Position numbers and translations under genes: made by a program. A model generated the notes under the pieces. The model was not told the origin of the DNA, did no database searches, and worked only from the letters and a program-made list of their open reading frames with translations. A DNA stretch of 42,568 nucleotides from Bacteroidaceae bacterium (lineage in GTDB: Bacteria > Bacteroidota > Bacteroidia > Bacteroidales > Bacteroidaceae): the NCBI GenBank assembly GCA_900771425.1, contig CAAGNV010000046.1, positions 1 to 42,568 on the forward strand, in the 5' to 3' direction. Within the stretch, counting starts at the first letter, position 1, and the number at the start of each line of letters is the position of its first letter. Shown piece by piece: positions 18,501 to 26,095 of the stretch.

Positions 18501-19872
18501 AATTCTCGGTCATAAGAACATGAAAAACTTCACTTATGACTTCAACATCGGATTTAACGACATTACCGTTTACGACGAACAGGAGTTCAATTCCGACAAG
18601 TTCCTCGCTACAGTGTATGTTAACGGCGACATGGAATTGCATGGTTCCGACTATCATCCGCTACGTATGACAGCCAACATTACCCCGTGCAAGGGCTCGG
18701 TCTTTGCCTATGATGCCGCCACACCTGACGCAATATCATCGTCAAATTTCGTAGAAATTCGTGAGAAAAAGACCGATGAAGTATTCGATGACTTGAGTTT
18801 CGGACAGGATGAACAAGAAGAAAATCAAGAAGTGCCTTCAGCAAAAAGCGACAAATACACCAGTGATATTTATTTCGACATCAACATCAACGTAACGCCT
18901 GATTGTGAGATAAAACTGCGAATGGACAATGTAGAAGACGGCTACATGACCACACACGGCACTGGTACTCTGTTGGCACGCTATCACAACAAGTCACCGT
19001 TTACTCTCATGGGTACTTACAACATCCAGGGCGGACGCTACCGCATGCACCTGCAGGACCCTATCGTACGTGACCTTGACATACAGCCAGAGAGCAAAGT
19101 AGAGTTCAACGGTCACCCATTCGATGCCGACATCCGTCTGTTATGCCATTACACTCTGAATGCCGTGCCTCTTGCCGATATCACAGGTAGTGTCGCATAC
19201 AACCAGAACTCTAAGATCAAGGTCGTCTGCGTGCTTGACATCACAGGCAATCTCGGCAACATGGAATTCGGCTTTGACATCCAACTCCCGAACGTGAACG
19301 ACGAAACTCGCCAACTTGTACGCTCATTGATTAGTTCTGACGAAGAGATGAACATGCAGATGATTTACCTTCTCGGCCTTGGACGATTCTATACAAACGA
19401 ATACGCACGCGCTAGCGGTGAAACCGCAACGACCGCAGGAGCAGTCAACACATTGCTGTCATCAACCATTTCGGGACAAGTCAACCAAATGCTTTCCAAC
19501 GTAATAGGCGATAACAGCAAGTGGAACTTCGGTACAGGACTTTCGACAGGCGAGGACGGATGGAACGACCTCGACGTCGAAGGTATATTGAGTGGCCGTC
19601 TGCTGAATGACCGCCTTCTTATCAACGGTAACTTTGGTTACCGAGACAATGCGCTGACCAACCAAACCAACTTCATTGGTGACTTCGATGTCCGCTGGCG
19701 ATTATCACCAAACGGAAATACATATATCAAGGCTTACAATCAAACCAACGACCGCTATTTCACCAAGGCAACCCTAAACACACAAGGCATCGGAATCACA
19801 CATCAGCGCGACTTCGACTCATGGAAAGAGTTGTTCCGCAAGAAGGCAAAAGAACTTAACATTACGAAATAG
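15520..19872 (+). CDS. tamB: TamB-like translocation and assembly module protein
   Basis: A 1450-residue AsmA/TamB-family protein. One N-terminal membrane anchor (about residues 18-38, IVAGILLLYVCLIVLVNVPA) is followed by a very long beta-rich region that in this family forms a groove bridging inner and outer membranes, used for phospholipid transport or outer-membrane protein assembly. The C-terminal TamB (DUF490) domain is roughly residues 1080-1435, including the characteristic GGRYRMHL, DIQPESKVEFNG and LLGLGRF stretches. The only ATG before the anchor is at 15520, which overlaps ribH by 55 nt; a non-ATG start near 15550 is possible. No TamA-type gene is adjacent. Confidence 0.87.
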   Translation: MCSNCNKDGCLIKKVKKIIRRIVAGILLLYVCLIVLVNVPAIQHQLGSWIAGALSDKVGSEVSVGKVNIGMLNRLVVDDIDIKDKQGKPLLRIDRTAVNIRLLNLFRGKIDITSAQIFGLVANAYKLTPESTPNYQFLIDAFQSKDDDKESKIDLSISTFILRRGHLLYNVISEPTAESMIDANHLDIDNLNATVSLNKLTNESINASVRRFNFIERNSNLQLKDLKFKIECDNQHASIKDFNIKLPQSSLYANSIEAKYNDFETDKSYYFATNIEESFITPADLSSLLPQLKMLTTPLYFTCGLTGDQSNISISNLNLHSDDHSTDISVDINAKDINGSRTISSIIHNVKISSDDKNEYLTALMPDLHSDIINNIGSINYTGTFNQSSDMIEADGTLRTDVGDIEFNATYGNDKTVSGSFTSKGIDIGRLTADNTFGNASFDLNADLNLSGKGIPDGTIKGNIACITLMDKSYSDVAVDMSAGQGVIDGSIQSHDPSMNFTATATYDTNNSDVDLNLHVNNATIPNGSDHINLNDLDMTMSGAINGYKSIDIDADGIMAQIHGELTLDRIADAVKNQLAIHLPQIVSPTTSTNDNYSFDIFLEKSPLTKTFLPDNIELSEPVHILGNVNDRSDSINISVSVPSIESGSRTFTNTNLNIDGDARNLNIVATSNLEQGGDEDNPLTITALQLTADAHNNQVTSLLKWENEGMIYATTEFTDSLGKLHTDVNLHTSQFTINDTIWTIHPADLTYYDGKLKLNNINISNDIAEQASAQMLTLNGTISDEPTDSVFAELKNIEIAYITDIVDFDAVKFRGLTSGKVTVASALDKEPHLSANIVVNDMHLQGGRLGTGFIQAFWDKERNGVSVLGHIIDDANSKSRITDVSGYIAPSTNDMDLRIDTHNTNAEFLNGFLSSTFSEISGDCNGTLHVIGPLNDVNLTGNISADVALRLRATGTRYHINPSDTLRLRPYQFRFEDIRLTDDRGTGIATVNGILGHKNMKNFTYDFNIGFNDITVYDEQEFNSDKFLATVYVNGDMELHGSDYHPLRMTANITPCKGSVFAYDAATPDAISSSNFVEIREKKTDEVFDDLSFGQDEQEENQEVPSAKSDKYTSDIYFDININVTPDCEIKLRMDNVEDGYMTTHGTGTLLARYHNKSPFTLMGTYNIQGGRYRMHLQDPIVRDLDIQPESKVEFNGHPFDADIRLLCHYTLNAVPLADITGSVAYNQNSKIKVVCVLDITGNLGNMEFGFDIQLPNVNDETRQLVRSLISSDEEMNMQMIYLLGLGRFYTNEYARASGETATTAGAVNTLLSSTISGQVNQMLSNVIGDNSKWNFGTGLSTGEDGWNDLDVEGILSGRLLNDRLLINGNFGYRDNALTNQTNFIGDFDVRWRLSPNGNTYIKAYNQTNDRYFTKATLNTQGIGITHQRDFDSWKELFRKKAKELNITK

Positions 19873-19953
19873 TAGCCATGGTTTTTCCGTTTCTTTAATA
19901 TCTCAGCATCAATTTATACAGCCATTAATGGAATAAGACAGGCATAAGTCGAG

Positions 19954-19974
19954 GCATAAAACTATGTTTTATGC
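19954..19974. promoter_or_regulatory. 21-nt palindrome upstream of the tsaB promoter
   Basis: GCATAAAAC (19954-19962), TAT, GTTTTATGC (19966-19974): a perfect 9-bp inverted repeat with a 3-nt centre. Further GCATAA copies lie at about 19942 and 19984. It sits about 43 bp before the -7 element at 20017. It could be an operator for a dimeric regulator, or a hairpin after tamB (stop 82 nt upstream), although there is no downstream U-tract on the plus strand. Confidence 0.4.
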
Positions 19975-20016
19975 AAAAAGTGTGCATAAAAGCCAAAGGT
20001 TATCGTTTTATTTTCG

Positions 20017-20024
20017 TAACTTTG
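20017..20024 (+). promoter_or_regulatory. Putative -7 element for tsaB
   Basis: TAACTTTG matches TAnnTTTG; no clear -33 element. The ATG at 20046 is 21 nt downstream, whereas the in-frame ATG at 19971 lies upstream of this element, which supports the shorter TsaB start. Confidence 0.55.
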
Positions 20025-20045
20025 CAATCTCTAAATTCACTAAGT

Positions 20046-20795
20046 ATGTCTTGTATATTACATATAGAAACCTCGACAGATGCTTGCTCGGTAGCAGTAA
20101 GTCAAGACGGAGCAAACATTTTCTTCGAGACAACCGAAAGCATAAACCAAAACGAAGGAGAGAATGCTCCTACGACAATAGGAGGTCACACACGTGGCGG
20201 CGGCAATGCACAAATGCTTGGAGTACTGGTTGACCAAGCACTTTCTTTCACCGACAACCATGCCATTCCATTCGACGCCGTAGCAGTCAGCAGCGGACCT
20301 GGTTCATATACAGGTCTCCGCATCGGTGTATCTATGGCAAAAGGCGTTTGCTACGGCCGTAATCTTAAACTTATCAGCATCCCTACCCTTCAACTCATGT
20401 GCGTGCCCGTCCTGCTTTGCAATGCCGACGAACTGCCCGACGACGCGCTGCTGTGTCCAATGATTGATGCCCGCCGAATGGAAGTATATACTGCACTATA
20501 TGACCGTGCACTTCATACGGTCATGGAAGTCGAACCGATGGTCATTGACAGCGGATCTTTCCGTGAAGAACTCGACAAGCGCCCGATATATTTCTTCGGC
20601 AACGGCAGCGACAAGTGTAAGGAAGTAATCAATCACCCGAACGCACACTTTATCGAAGGCATCACGCCACTTGCTAAATGGATGAGCCCACTTGCAGAAA
20701 AGAAGAATGCAATGGCAGACTTTGAAGACGTGGCTTATTTCGAACCATTCTACCTAAAGGAATTTGTAGCATTAAAATCAAAAAAACTCTTGTAA
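20046..20795 (+). CDS. tsaB: tRNA threonylcarbamoyladenosine biosynthesis protein TsaB
   Basis: A 249-residue ASKHA-fold protein that partners TsaD and TsaE in making N6-threonylcarbamoyladenosine at position 37 of ANN-decoding tRNAs. The N-terminus CILHIETSTDACSVAV and the motif SSGPGSYTGLRIGVSMAKG are diagnostic. An extra Gly/Asn/Thr-rich stretch of roughly 15 residues (about 35-55, around TTIGGHTRGGGNA) sits where most homologues have a short loop. The start at 20046 gives the conserved N-terminus; an ATG at 19971 would add an atypical leader. DUF4290 starts 5 nt after the stop, so the two are probably cotranscribed. Confidence 0.92.
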   Translation: MSCILHIETSTDACSVAVSQDGANIFFETTESINQNEGENAPTTIGGHTRGGGNAQMLGVLVDQALSFTDNHAIPFDAVAVSSGPGSYTGLRIGVSMAKGVCYGRNLKLISIPTLQLMCVPVLLCNADELPDDALLCPMIDARRMEVYTALYDRALHTVMEVEPMVIDSGSFREELDKRPIYFFGNGSDKCKEVINHPNAHFIEGITPLAKWMSPLAEKKNAMADFEDVAYFEPFYLKEFVALKSKKLL

Positions 20796-20800
20796 ACAAT

Positions 20801-21403
20801 ATGGATTATAATACCCAACGACCTCACCTCATACTGCCGGAATACGGACGATGCATACAGGACATGGTGATGCACGCCATTACTATAGAGGACAAAGACG
20901 AGCGTCAACGCTGTGCCTTTACTATCATCGACCTCATGGCAAACATGCAGGAATACAGCGGCAACGAAGACGATTTCTATCAAAAGTTATGGAATCACCT
21001 CGCTTATATTTCAGGTTACAAACTCGACATCGACTATCCGGTAGAAATACAGCGAATGGATGACAACCAAATCAAGCGCGAACCTATCCCTCTTCCAAAG
21101 AAAAACATCAGCCAGCGTCACTATGGTGCCATCGTAGAAGCCATGACAAAGCAACTTTCCGAGATGGAACCAGGTGAAGAACGTGACGAACTCGTACGCT
21201 TGGTTGCAAACCAGATGAAGCGTGCCATTGCAAACTGGAACGTCAATGCACTCGATGACGAGAAGATTATGGAAGACCTTGCACGACTGACCGACGGCAA
21301 GATACAAATGCTCCCGTCAGAAGTTGACCTTATGAGTGACAAGGACATTATTAATGAGTTAGCACAACAGGGCGCAGGAAACAAGAAAAGAAAGAAGAAA
21401 TGA
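20801..21403 (+). CDS. DUF4290 family protein
   Basis: A 200-residue protein recognised as DUF4290, a conserved Bacteroidetes family of unknown function; the N-terminal YNTQRPHLILPEYGRCIQDM is typical. It is predicted mostly helical and cytoplasmic (no signal peptide or membrane segment) and ends in a basic tail GNKKRKKK that could bind nucleic acid (inference). Its stop codon overlaps the murA start by 4 nt (ATGA), so translation is probably coupled. Constant linkage to murA would suggest a cell-envelope or growth-related role, but nothing in the sequence proves it. Confidence 0.88.
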   Translation: MDYNTQRPHLILPEYGRCIQDMVMHAITIEDKDERQRCAFTIIDLMANMQEYSGNEDDFYQKLWNHLAYISGYKLDIDYPVEIQRMDDNQIKREPIPLPKKNISQRHYGAIVEAMTKQLSEMEPGEERDELVRLVANQMKRAIANWNVNALDDEKIMEDLARLTDGKIQMLPSEVDLMSDKDIINELAQQGAGNKKRKKK

Positions 21404-22707
21404 AATTCAGAATCGAAGGCGGACGACAGCTTCACGGAGTGATTACTCCGGCAGGAGCAAAGAACGAGGCACTGGAAGTAATCAGTGCCACATTGCTTAC
21501 TGCCGAGCCAGTCGTGATGGATAATATTCCAGACATTCTCGACGTCAACAATCTCATCAGCCTTATGCAGAAGATGGGAGTCGATGCCACAAAGCTCGCT
21601 GACCACAAGTATCGCTTTCACGCAAAAGAACTCGACATGAACTATCTGCAAAGTGACGAGTTCATTCATAAGTGCTCTACACTTCGTGGATCAATTCTCT
21701 TGCTCGGTCCATTGCTCGGACGCTTTCACAAGGCATGCATCGCAAAACCAGGAGGAGACCAAATCGGACGCAGACGACTCGACACTCACTTTATCGGAAT
21801 AGCCGAGCTGGGCGCTGAGTTCCACCACAATCCAGAGCGTCACATCTACGAGATAAACGCTGAACACCTACAAGGAAAGTACATGCTTCTAGACGAAGCT
21901 TCGGTCACAGGTACAGCCAACATAATAATGGCAGCCGTACTTGCAGAAGGAACAACACAGATATACAACGCAGCATGTGAGCCTTACATACAGCAACTTT
22001 GCAAAATGCTCAACTCAATGGGAGCAAAGATAAGCGGAATCGCAAGCAACCTTCTGACAATCGAAGGCGTGAAGGAACTGCACGGATGCAGCCACACAAT
22101 ATTGCCTGACATGATTGAGGTCGGTTCGTTCATAGGCATGGCAGCAATGACAGGCAGCGAATTGACCATAAAAAACGTATCGTTCGACAACTTGGGAATC
22201 ATTCCAGATACGTTCCGCCGCATGGGTATTACCATCGAGCGCCGTGGTGACGACCTTTACATACCATGCCACGAGCACTATGAAATCCAGTCGTTCATGG
22301 ACGGGAGTACCATGTCATTTGCAGATGCACCGTGGCCAGGACTCACTCCAGACCTTCTCAGTGTGCTGCTCGTAGTGGCAACACAAGCCAAAGGCAGCGT
22401 ACTGATTCATCAAAAGATGTTTGAGAGCCGTCTGTTCTTTGTAGATAAGTTGATTGACATGGGAGCACAGATCATCCTCTGCGACCCACACCGTGCAGTC
22501 GTTGTAGGTCACGATCACCGCATACAATTACATGCATCCAAACTGACTTCCCCCGACATTCGTGCCGGCATCGCACTTCTCATCGCTGCAATGAGTGCCA
22601 AGGGAACAAGCATCATCAGCAACATCGAACAGATCGACCGAGGTTACGAAGACATAGAAGGCCGCCTCAACGCAATCGGTGCTAAAATCGAGCGTTTGGA
22701 CGACTGA
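21400..22707 (+). CDS. murA: UDP-N-acetylglucosamine 1-carboxyvinyltransferase with Asp at the fosfomycin-target position
   Basis: A 435-residue EPSP-synthase-fold enzyme making the first committed peptidoglycan precursor from UDP-GlcNAc and phosphoenolpyruvate in the cytoplasm. The substrate-binding Lys-Asn pair is Lys21-Asn22 in GAKNEALEVI. The loop usually read as PGGCxIGxRPxD, whose Cys is alkylated by fosfomycin, is AKPGGDQIGRRRLD here: residue 120 is Asp. Cys-to-Asp enzymes are known to be active and fosfomycin-insensitive, so intrinsic resistance at the target is expected. The start overlaps DUF4290 by 4 nt. A repeat array follows the stop codon. Confidence 0.95.
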   Translation: MKFRIEGGRQLHGVITPAGAKNEALEVISATLLTAEPVVMDNIPDILDVNNLISLMQKMGVDATKLADHKYRFHAKELDMNYLQSDEFIHKCSTLRGSILLLGPLLGRFHKACIAKPGGDQIGRRRLDTHFIGIAELGAEFHHNPERHIYEINAEHLQGKYMLLDEASVTGTANIIMAAVLAEGTTQIYNAACEPYIQQLCKMLNSMGAKISGIASNLLTIEGVKELHGCSHTILPDMIEVGSFIGMAAMTGSELTIKNVSFDNLGIIPDTFRRMGITIERRGDDLYIPCHEHYEIQSFMDGSTMSFADAPWPGLTPDLLSVLLVVATQAKGSVLIHQKMFESRLFFVDKLIDMGAQIILCDPHRAVVVGHDHRIQLHASKLTSPDIRAGIALLIAAMSAKGTSIISNIEQIDRGYEDIEGRLNAIGAKIERLDD

Positions 22708-22710
22708 CAA

Positions 22711-22800
22711 AACATAAGCGGACATAAAGGCAAAAACATATGGACACAATAGCAAAAACATATGGACGCAAAGCCAAAAACAAGCGGTCATAAAAGCGAT
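22711..22800. repeat. Four-unit array, about 22 bp, between murA and rimM
   Basis: Units start at 22711, 22735, 22757 and 22779 (spacing 24, 22, 22) with AACATAAGCGG, AACATATGGAC, AACATATGGAC and AACAAGCGGTC, each followed by a CAAA/TAAA-rich half. It begins 4 nt after the murA stop. ATAAGCGGACA (22714-22724) recurs at 30223-30233 between porU and porV, and 22802-22825 just after the array matches 21 of 24 bases with the minus strand of 34497-34520. No protein reading is sensible, since 22 is not a multiple of three. Confidence 0.75.
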
Positions 22801-22836
22801 TACATACGTACGTCTTTTCCCATCCGCCCTTATGTT

Positions 22837-22857
22837 ATGTCCAGTATGTCTGGACAT
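22837..22857 (+). terminator. Hairpin after the murA repeat array
   Basis: ATGTCCAG (22837-22844) pairs with CTGGACAT (22850-22857), a perfect 8-bp stem with loop TATGT, 27 nt before the rimM start. There is no U-tract, so it may be a weak terminator, a processing site or a leader element of rimM. Confidence 0.4.
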
Positions 22858-22883
22858 CCCTTCATCTACATCACCACCGCCAA

Positions 22884-23405
22884 ATGATAACCAAAGAACA
22901 AGTATATAAAATAGGACAGATAACCAAGCCCCACGGACTTAAAGGTGAACTCTCGATGAACTTCGACGACGACATCTTCGACCGTGCTGATTGCCCATAT
23001 CTCATTTGCGAAGTAGATGGGTTGCTCGTTCCGTTCTTCATCGAAGAGTATAGGTTCAAGACCGATTCATCTGCCCTTGTCAAGTTCCTCGACATTGATT
23101 CATCCGAACAAGCACAGCAACTCGTAGGTTCAACCGTGTATTTTGAGAACAAGTTCATCGAAGAAGGTTCAGAAGACGAAGTGTCGCTCAACTACTTTAT
23201 AGGCTTTACCGTCAAGGACGGAGACACTCGTGTAGGCACAATCACCGACATCGATGACCAAACCGAGAACTGGTTGTTCGTCATCGAACACGGTGACGAC
23301 GAACTGCTCATACCAGCCCACGAAGAGTTTATCACCGACATCGACCACCAAAGCCGAACCATCACGATGGACCTCCCAAACGGACTTATCGACTTGAACA
23401 ACTAA
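22884..23405 (+). CDS. rimM: Ribosome maturation factor RimM
   Basis: A 173-residue 16S rRNA processing protein that binds ribosomal protein S19 in the maturing 30S head. The N-terminal RimM domain includes VYKIGQITKPHGLKGELSM (residues 6-24), the family signature; the C-terminal PRC-barrel half includes GDTRVGTITDIDDQTENWLFVI and ELLIPAHEEFITDID. It is notable that rpsP, often beside rimM in proteobacteria, is elsewhere here (33798-34331, opposite strand). Start chosen at the only ATG upstream of the signature. Confidence 0.94.
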   Translation: MITKEQVYKIGQITKPHGLKGELSMNFDDDIFDRADCPYLICEVDGLLVPFFIEEYRFKTDSSALVKFLDIDSSEQAQQLVGSTVYFENKFIEEGSEDEVSLNYFIGFTVKDGDTRVGTITDIDDQTENWLFVIEHGDDELLIPAHEEFITDIDHQSRTITMDLPNGLIDLNN

Positions 23406-23461
23406 CCATCCGAGGCATCATAAACAATGTCGATGCATTGGATACGAACATAATATAATAA

Positions 23462-24610
23462 ATGAATAAGAAACGAATAGCAATATTAGGCTCAACCGGT
23501 TCAATAGGCACACAGGCGCTTCAAGTCATCGAAGAGCACAGTGAACTGTACGAGGCATACGTATTGACCGCCAACAACAGTGTAAGCAAACTCATCGAAC
23601 AGGCGCGCAAGTTCATTCCTGCCACTGTCGTCATTGCCAACGAAGCGCATTACGACAAAGTACAGGAAGCTCTTTCAGACCTTCCGATCAAGGTGTACGC
23701 TGGTGCCGATGCTCTATGTCAGGTTGTCCAGGACGATAATGTCGATATAGTACTGGCATCGATGGTTGGCTTTGCAGGCTTGCGCCCGACCATCAGCGCC
23801 ATCAAGGCAAAGAAGATGATAGCACTGGCCAACAAGGAGACACTCGTTGTCGCAGGCGAACTCATAAACAGACTCGCAGCCGAGAACCAAGTACCGATAC
23901 TACCAGTCGATAGCGAACATTCAGCAATATTCCAGTGCCTTGAGCCAGGCAACCGCATAGAAAAGATACTGCTCACATGCAGTGGAGGACCATTCCGCAA
24001 ACTCACGGAAGAACAGTTGAAAGGTGTAACCAAGAACGATGCCCTCGCCCACCCTACGTGGAATATGGGTGCGAAGATAACCATCGACAGTGCCACACTC
24101 ATGAACAAAGGCTTCGAAGTGATTGAGGCAAAGTGGCTCTTCGGCGTAACGCCCGACAAGATTCAAGTTGTCGTACATCCACAATCAGTCATACATTCGA
24201 TGGTTCAGTTCGAAGACGGAGCAGTAAAGGCTCAGCTCGGCGTGCCCGACATGCGACTGCCTATACAGTACGCGTTCAGTTATCCGCAGCGTTTGAAGTC
24301 ATCGTTCGACCGTGTTGACTTCTTCAAGATGAATGCACTGACATTCGAACAACCCGACACGAGTCGTTTCCGTTGCCTCGCATTGGCTTATGAAGCATTG
24401 CGTCAAGGGGGAAACATGCCTTGCATCGTAAATGCAGCCAACGAAATAGCAAACCGCGCATTCATCGACGACCGCATTTCGTTCACACGCATAAGCGAAA
24501 TCATAGAGATGACAATGAGCCACACAGCGTTTACCAAGGAGTCATCGCTCGAGACATACCTCGAAACCGACAAGGCTGCACGTGCATTTGCAGCAGAACA
24601 AATCAAATAA
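23462..24610 (+). CDS. dxr: 1-deoxy-D-xylulose-5-phosphate reductoisomerase
   Basis: A 382-residue enzyme of the MEP isoprenoid pathway, converting DXP to MEP with NADPH and a divalent metal. The dinucleotide-binding LGSTGSIGTQALQVIE is at residues 9-24; ALANKETLVVAGELI, PVDSEHSAIFQCLE, CSGGPFR and TIDSATLMNKGFEVIEA are the family's substrate and metal motifs. Fosmidomycin would be the classical inhibitor of this family. It lies 36 nt before rseP; the dxr-rseP pair is a common neighbourhood in bacteria. Confidence 0.97.
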   Translation: MNKKRIAILGSTGSIGTQALQVIEEHSELYEAYVLTANNSVSKLIEQARKFIPATVVIANEAHYDKVQEALSDLPIKVYAGADALCQVVQDDNVDIVLASMVGFAGLRPTISAIKAKKMIALANKETLVVAGELINRLAAENQVPILPVDSEHSAIFQCLEPGNRIEKILLTCSGGPFRKLTEEQLKGVTKNDALAHPTWNMGAKITIDSATLMNKGFEVIEAKWLFGVTPDKIQVVVHPQSVIHSMVQFEDGAVKAQLGVPDMRLPIQYAFSYPQRLKSSFDRVDFFKMNALTFEQPDTSRFRCLALAYEALRQGGNMPCIVNAANEIANRAFIDDRISFTRISEIIEMTMSHTAFTKESSLETYLETDKAARAFAAEQIK

Positions 24611-24646
24611 TCACAACGAAAAAGCATTAAGATTCATTACATATAC

Positions 24647-26062
24647 ATGGAAACAGCACTTATTAAGATAGCACAGGTAATAGTAGCATTCGCCATTCTC
24701 GTCATACTGCACGAAGGTGGACATTTCCTCGCAGCAAAGATGTTCAAGATACGAGTTGAAAAATTCTATCTCTTCTTCGATGCCTGGAACGTGAAACTTT
24801 TCAGCACGTACTGGCCATGGTTCCGCAAGTTGATGGGCAAAGCCCCAGTCGAGAAAGATGATAAAGGACGGGAAGAGTATGTAGGAACGGAATATGGTAT
24901 CGGTTGGCTTCCACTCGGAGGATACGTCAAGATAGCCGGAATGATTGACGAATCCATGGACAAGGAACAGATGAAGCAAGAACCAAAACCTTGGGAATTT
25001 CGCACAAAGCCAGCATGGCAGCGACTCATTGTAATGCTCGGCGGCATAATCGTAAACTTTATTACCGCCTTTATTATATATATAGGTGTATTGCTTACAT
25101 GGGGCGAAAGTTACATAAAGCCTACTGACATCACCTATGGTATGAAGTTCAACGAAGAAGCCAAGGCCGATGGTTTCTGCGACGGTGACCGGTTCGTCAG
25201 CATCGACGGAAAACCTGTAAAAGCATGGAACGTCAATGTACTGCGAGACATTTCCAATGCGAATGAGGTTGTGGTTCTTCGTGAAGGAGAGGAAGTAACT
25301 ATACCTATACCCGATGATAAGAATATGCTCAGCATGGCACAAAGCAATCCTCCGTATGCTGATTACCTCATGCCATTGTCAATCGACAGCATCCTGCCAA
25401 GCACGCCGGCAGAGGAAATCGGTCTCAAGCCAGGAGACGTCATCAATTCTATCAACGGAACCGCAATCAACGACTACAACGAGTTAGTATATCAATTGTC
25501 AACCCTCAGCAATCCACTCACTGCTAACTCGACCGCAGCCGACAGCCTACGCCAGCGTACTGTTACGTTCGTCATCAACTCTACAGATACAGTCAAGGCT
25601 GTTCTTACCTCAGACTTCAAACTTGGTTTTGCAAACAAGATGCCTGATTACAAAGTAACAGACGTTGAGTACGGATTCTTTGAAAGCATACCTGAAGGCA
25701 TTGCTTACGGATGGGACAAACTTACTTCTTACGTCAATGACCTCAAATACCTCTTTACGGCAGATGGTGCAAAGAGTATGTCTGGAATAGTCGGAATCAC
25801 CAACATATTCCCTTCTGAATGGGATTGGCAACGCTTCTGGCTGCTCACGGCATTGCTTTCAATCGCACTCGGTGTCATGAACGTACTGCCAATACCAGCG
25901 CTCGACGGTGGTCATGCAGTCTTTGCAATATACGAAATCATTACTCGTCGCAAGCCATCAGACAAGGTGCTTGAACGTGCACAATATGTTGGTTTTGCCA
26001 TCATCATTGCATTGATGATATTCGCCACTTGGAACGACATTGTGCGCATACTCGGTCTCTAA
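24647..26062 (+). CDS. rseP: RseP site-2 metalloprotease
   Basis: A 471-residue inner-membrane intramembrane protease of the M50 family. The zinc motif HEGGH is residues 22-26 in the first membrane helix, with the second motif NVLPIPALDGGHA near residues 418-430. A PDZ-like region lies at about 235-310 (SILPSTPAEEIGLKPGDVINSINGT). Family members cut anti-sigma factors during envelope stress and also clear signal-peptide remnants. Between the first helix and GGYVKIAGM there is a longer loop than in E. coli RseP, carrying WPWFRKLMGK. The anti-sigma substrate is not in this window. Confidence 0.93.
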   Translation: METALIKIAQVIVAFAILVILHEGGHFLAAKMFKIRVEKFYLFFDAWNVKLFSTYWPWFRKLMGKAPVEKDDKGREEYVGTEYGIGWLPLGGYVKIAGMIDESMDKEQMKQEPKPWEFRTKPAWQRLIVMLGGIIVNFITAFIIYIGVLLTWGESYIKPTDITYGMKFNEEAKADGFCDGDRFVSIDGKPVKAWNVNVLRDISNANEVVVLREGEEVTIPIPDDKNMLSMAQSNPPYADYLMPLSIDSILPSTPAEEIGLKPGDVINSINGTAINDYNELVYQLSTLSNPLTANSTAADSLRQRTVTFVINSTDTVKAVLTSDFKLGFANKMPDYKVTDVEYGFFESIPEGIAYGWDKLTSYVNDLKYLFTADGAKSMSGIVGITNIFPSEWDWQRFWLLTALLSIALGVMNVLPIPALDGGHAVFAIYEIITRRKPSDKVLERAQYVGFAIIIALMIFATWNDIVRILGL

Positions 26063-26095
26063 CAGCTTCGTTTCCGAAGCATAACATCTGTCAAT

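Noticed and set aside
22711..22800. CRISPR array
   Set aside because: Units are 22-24 bp and directly adjacent, without distinct repeat and spacer parts of normal size, and there are no cas genes in the window.
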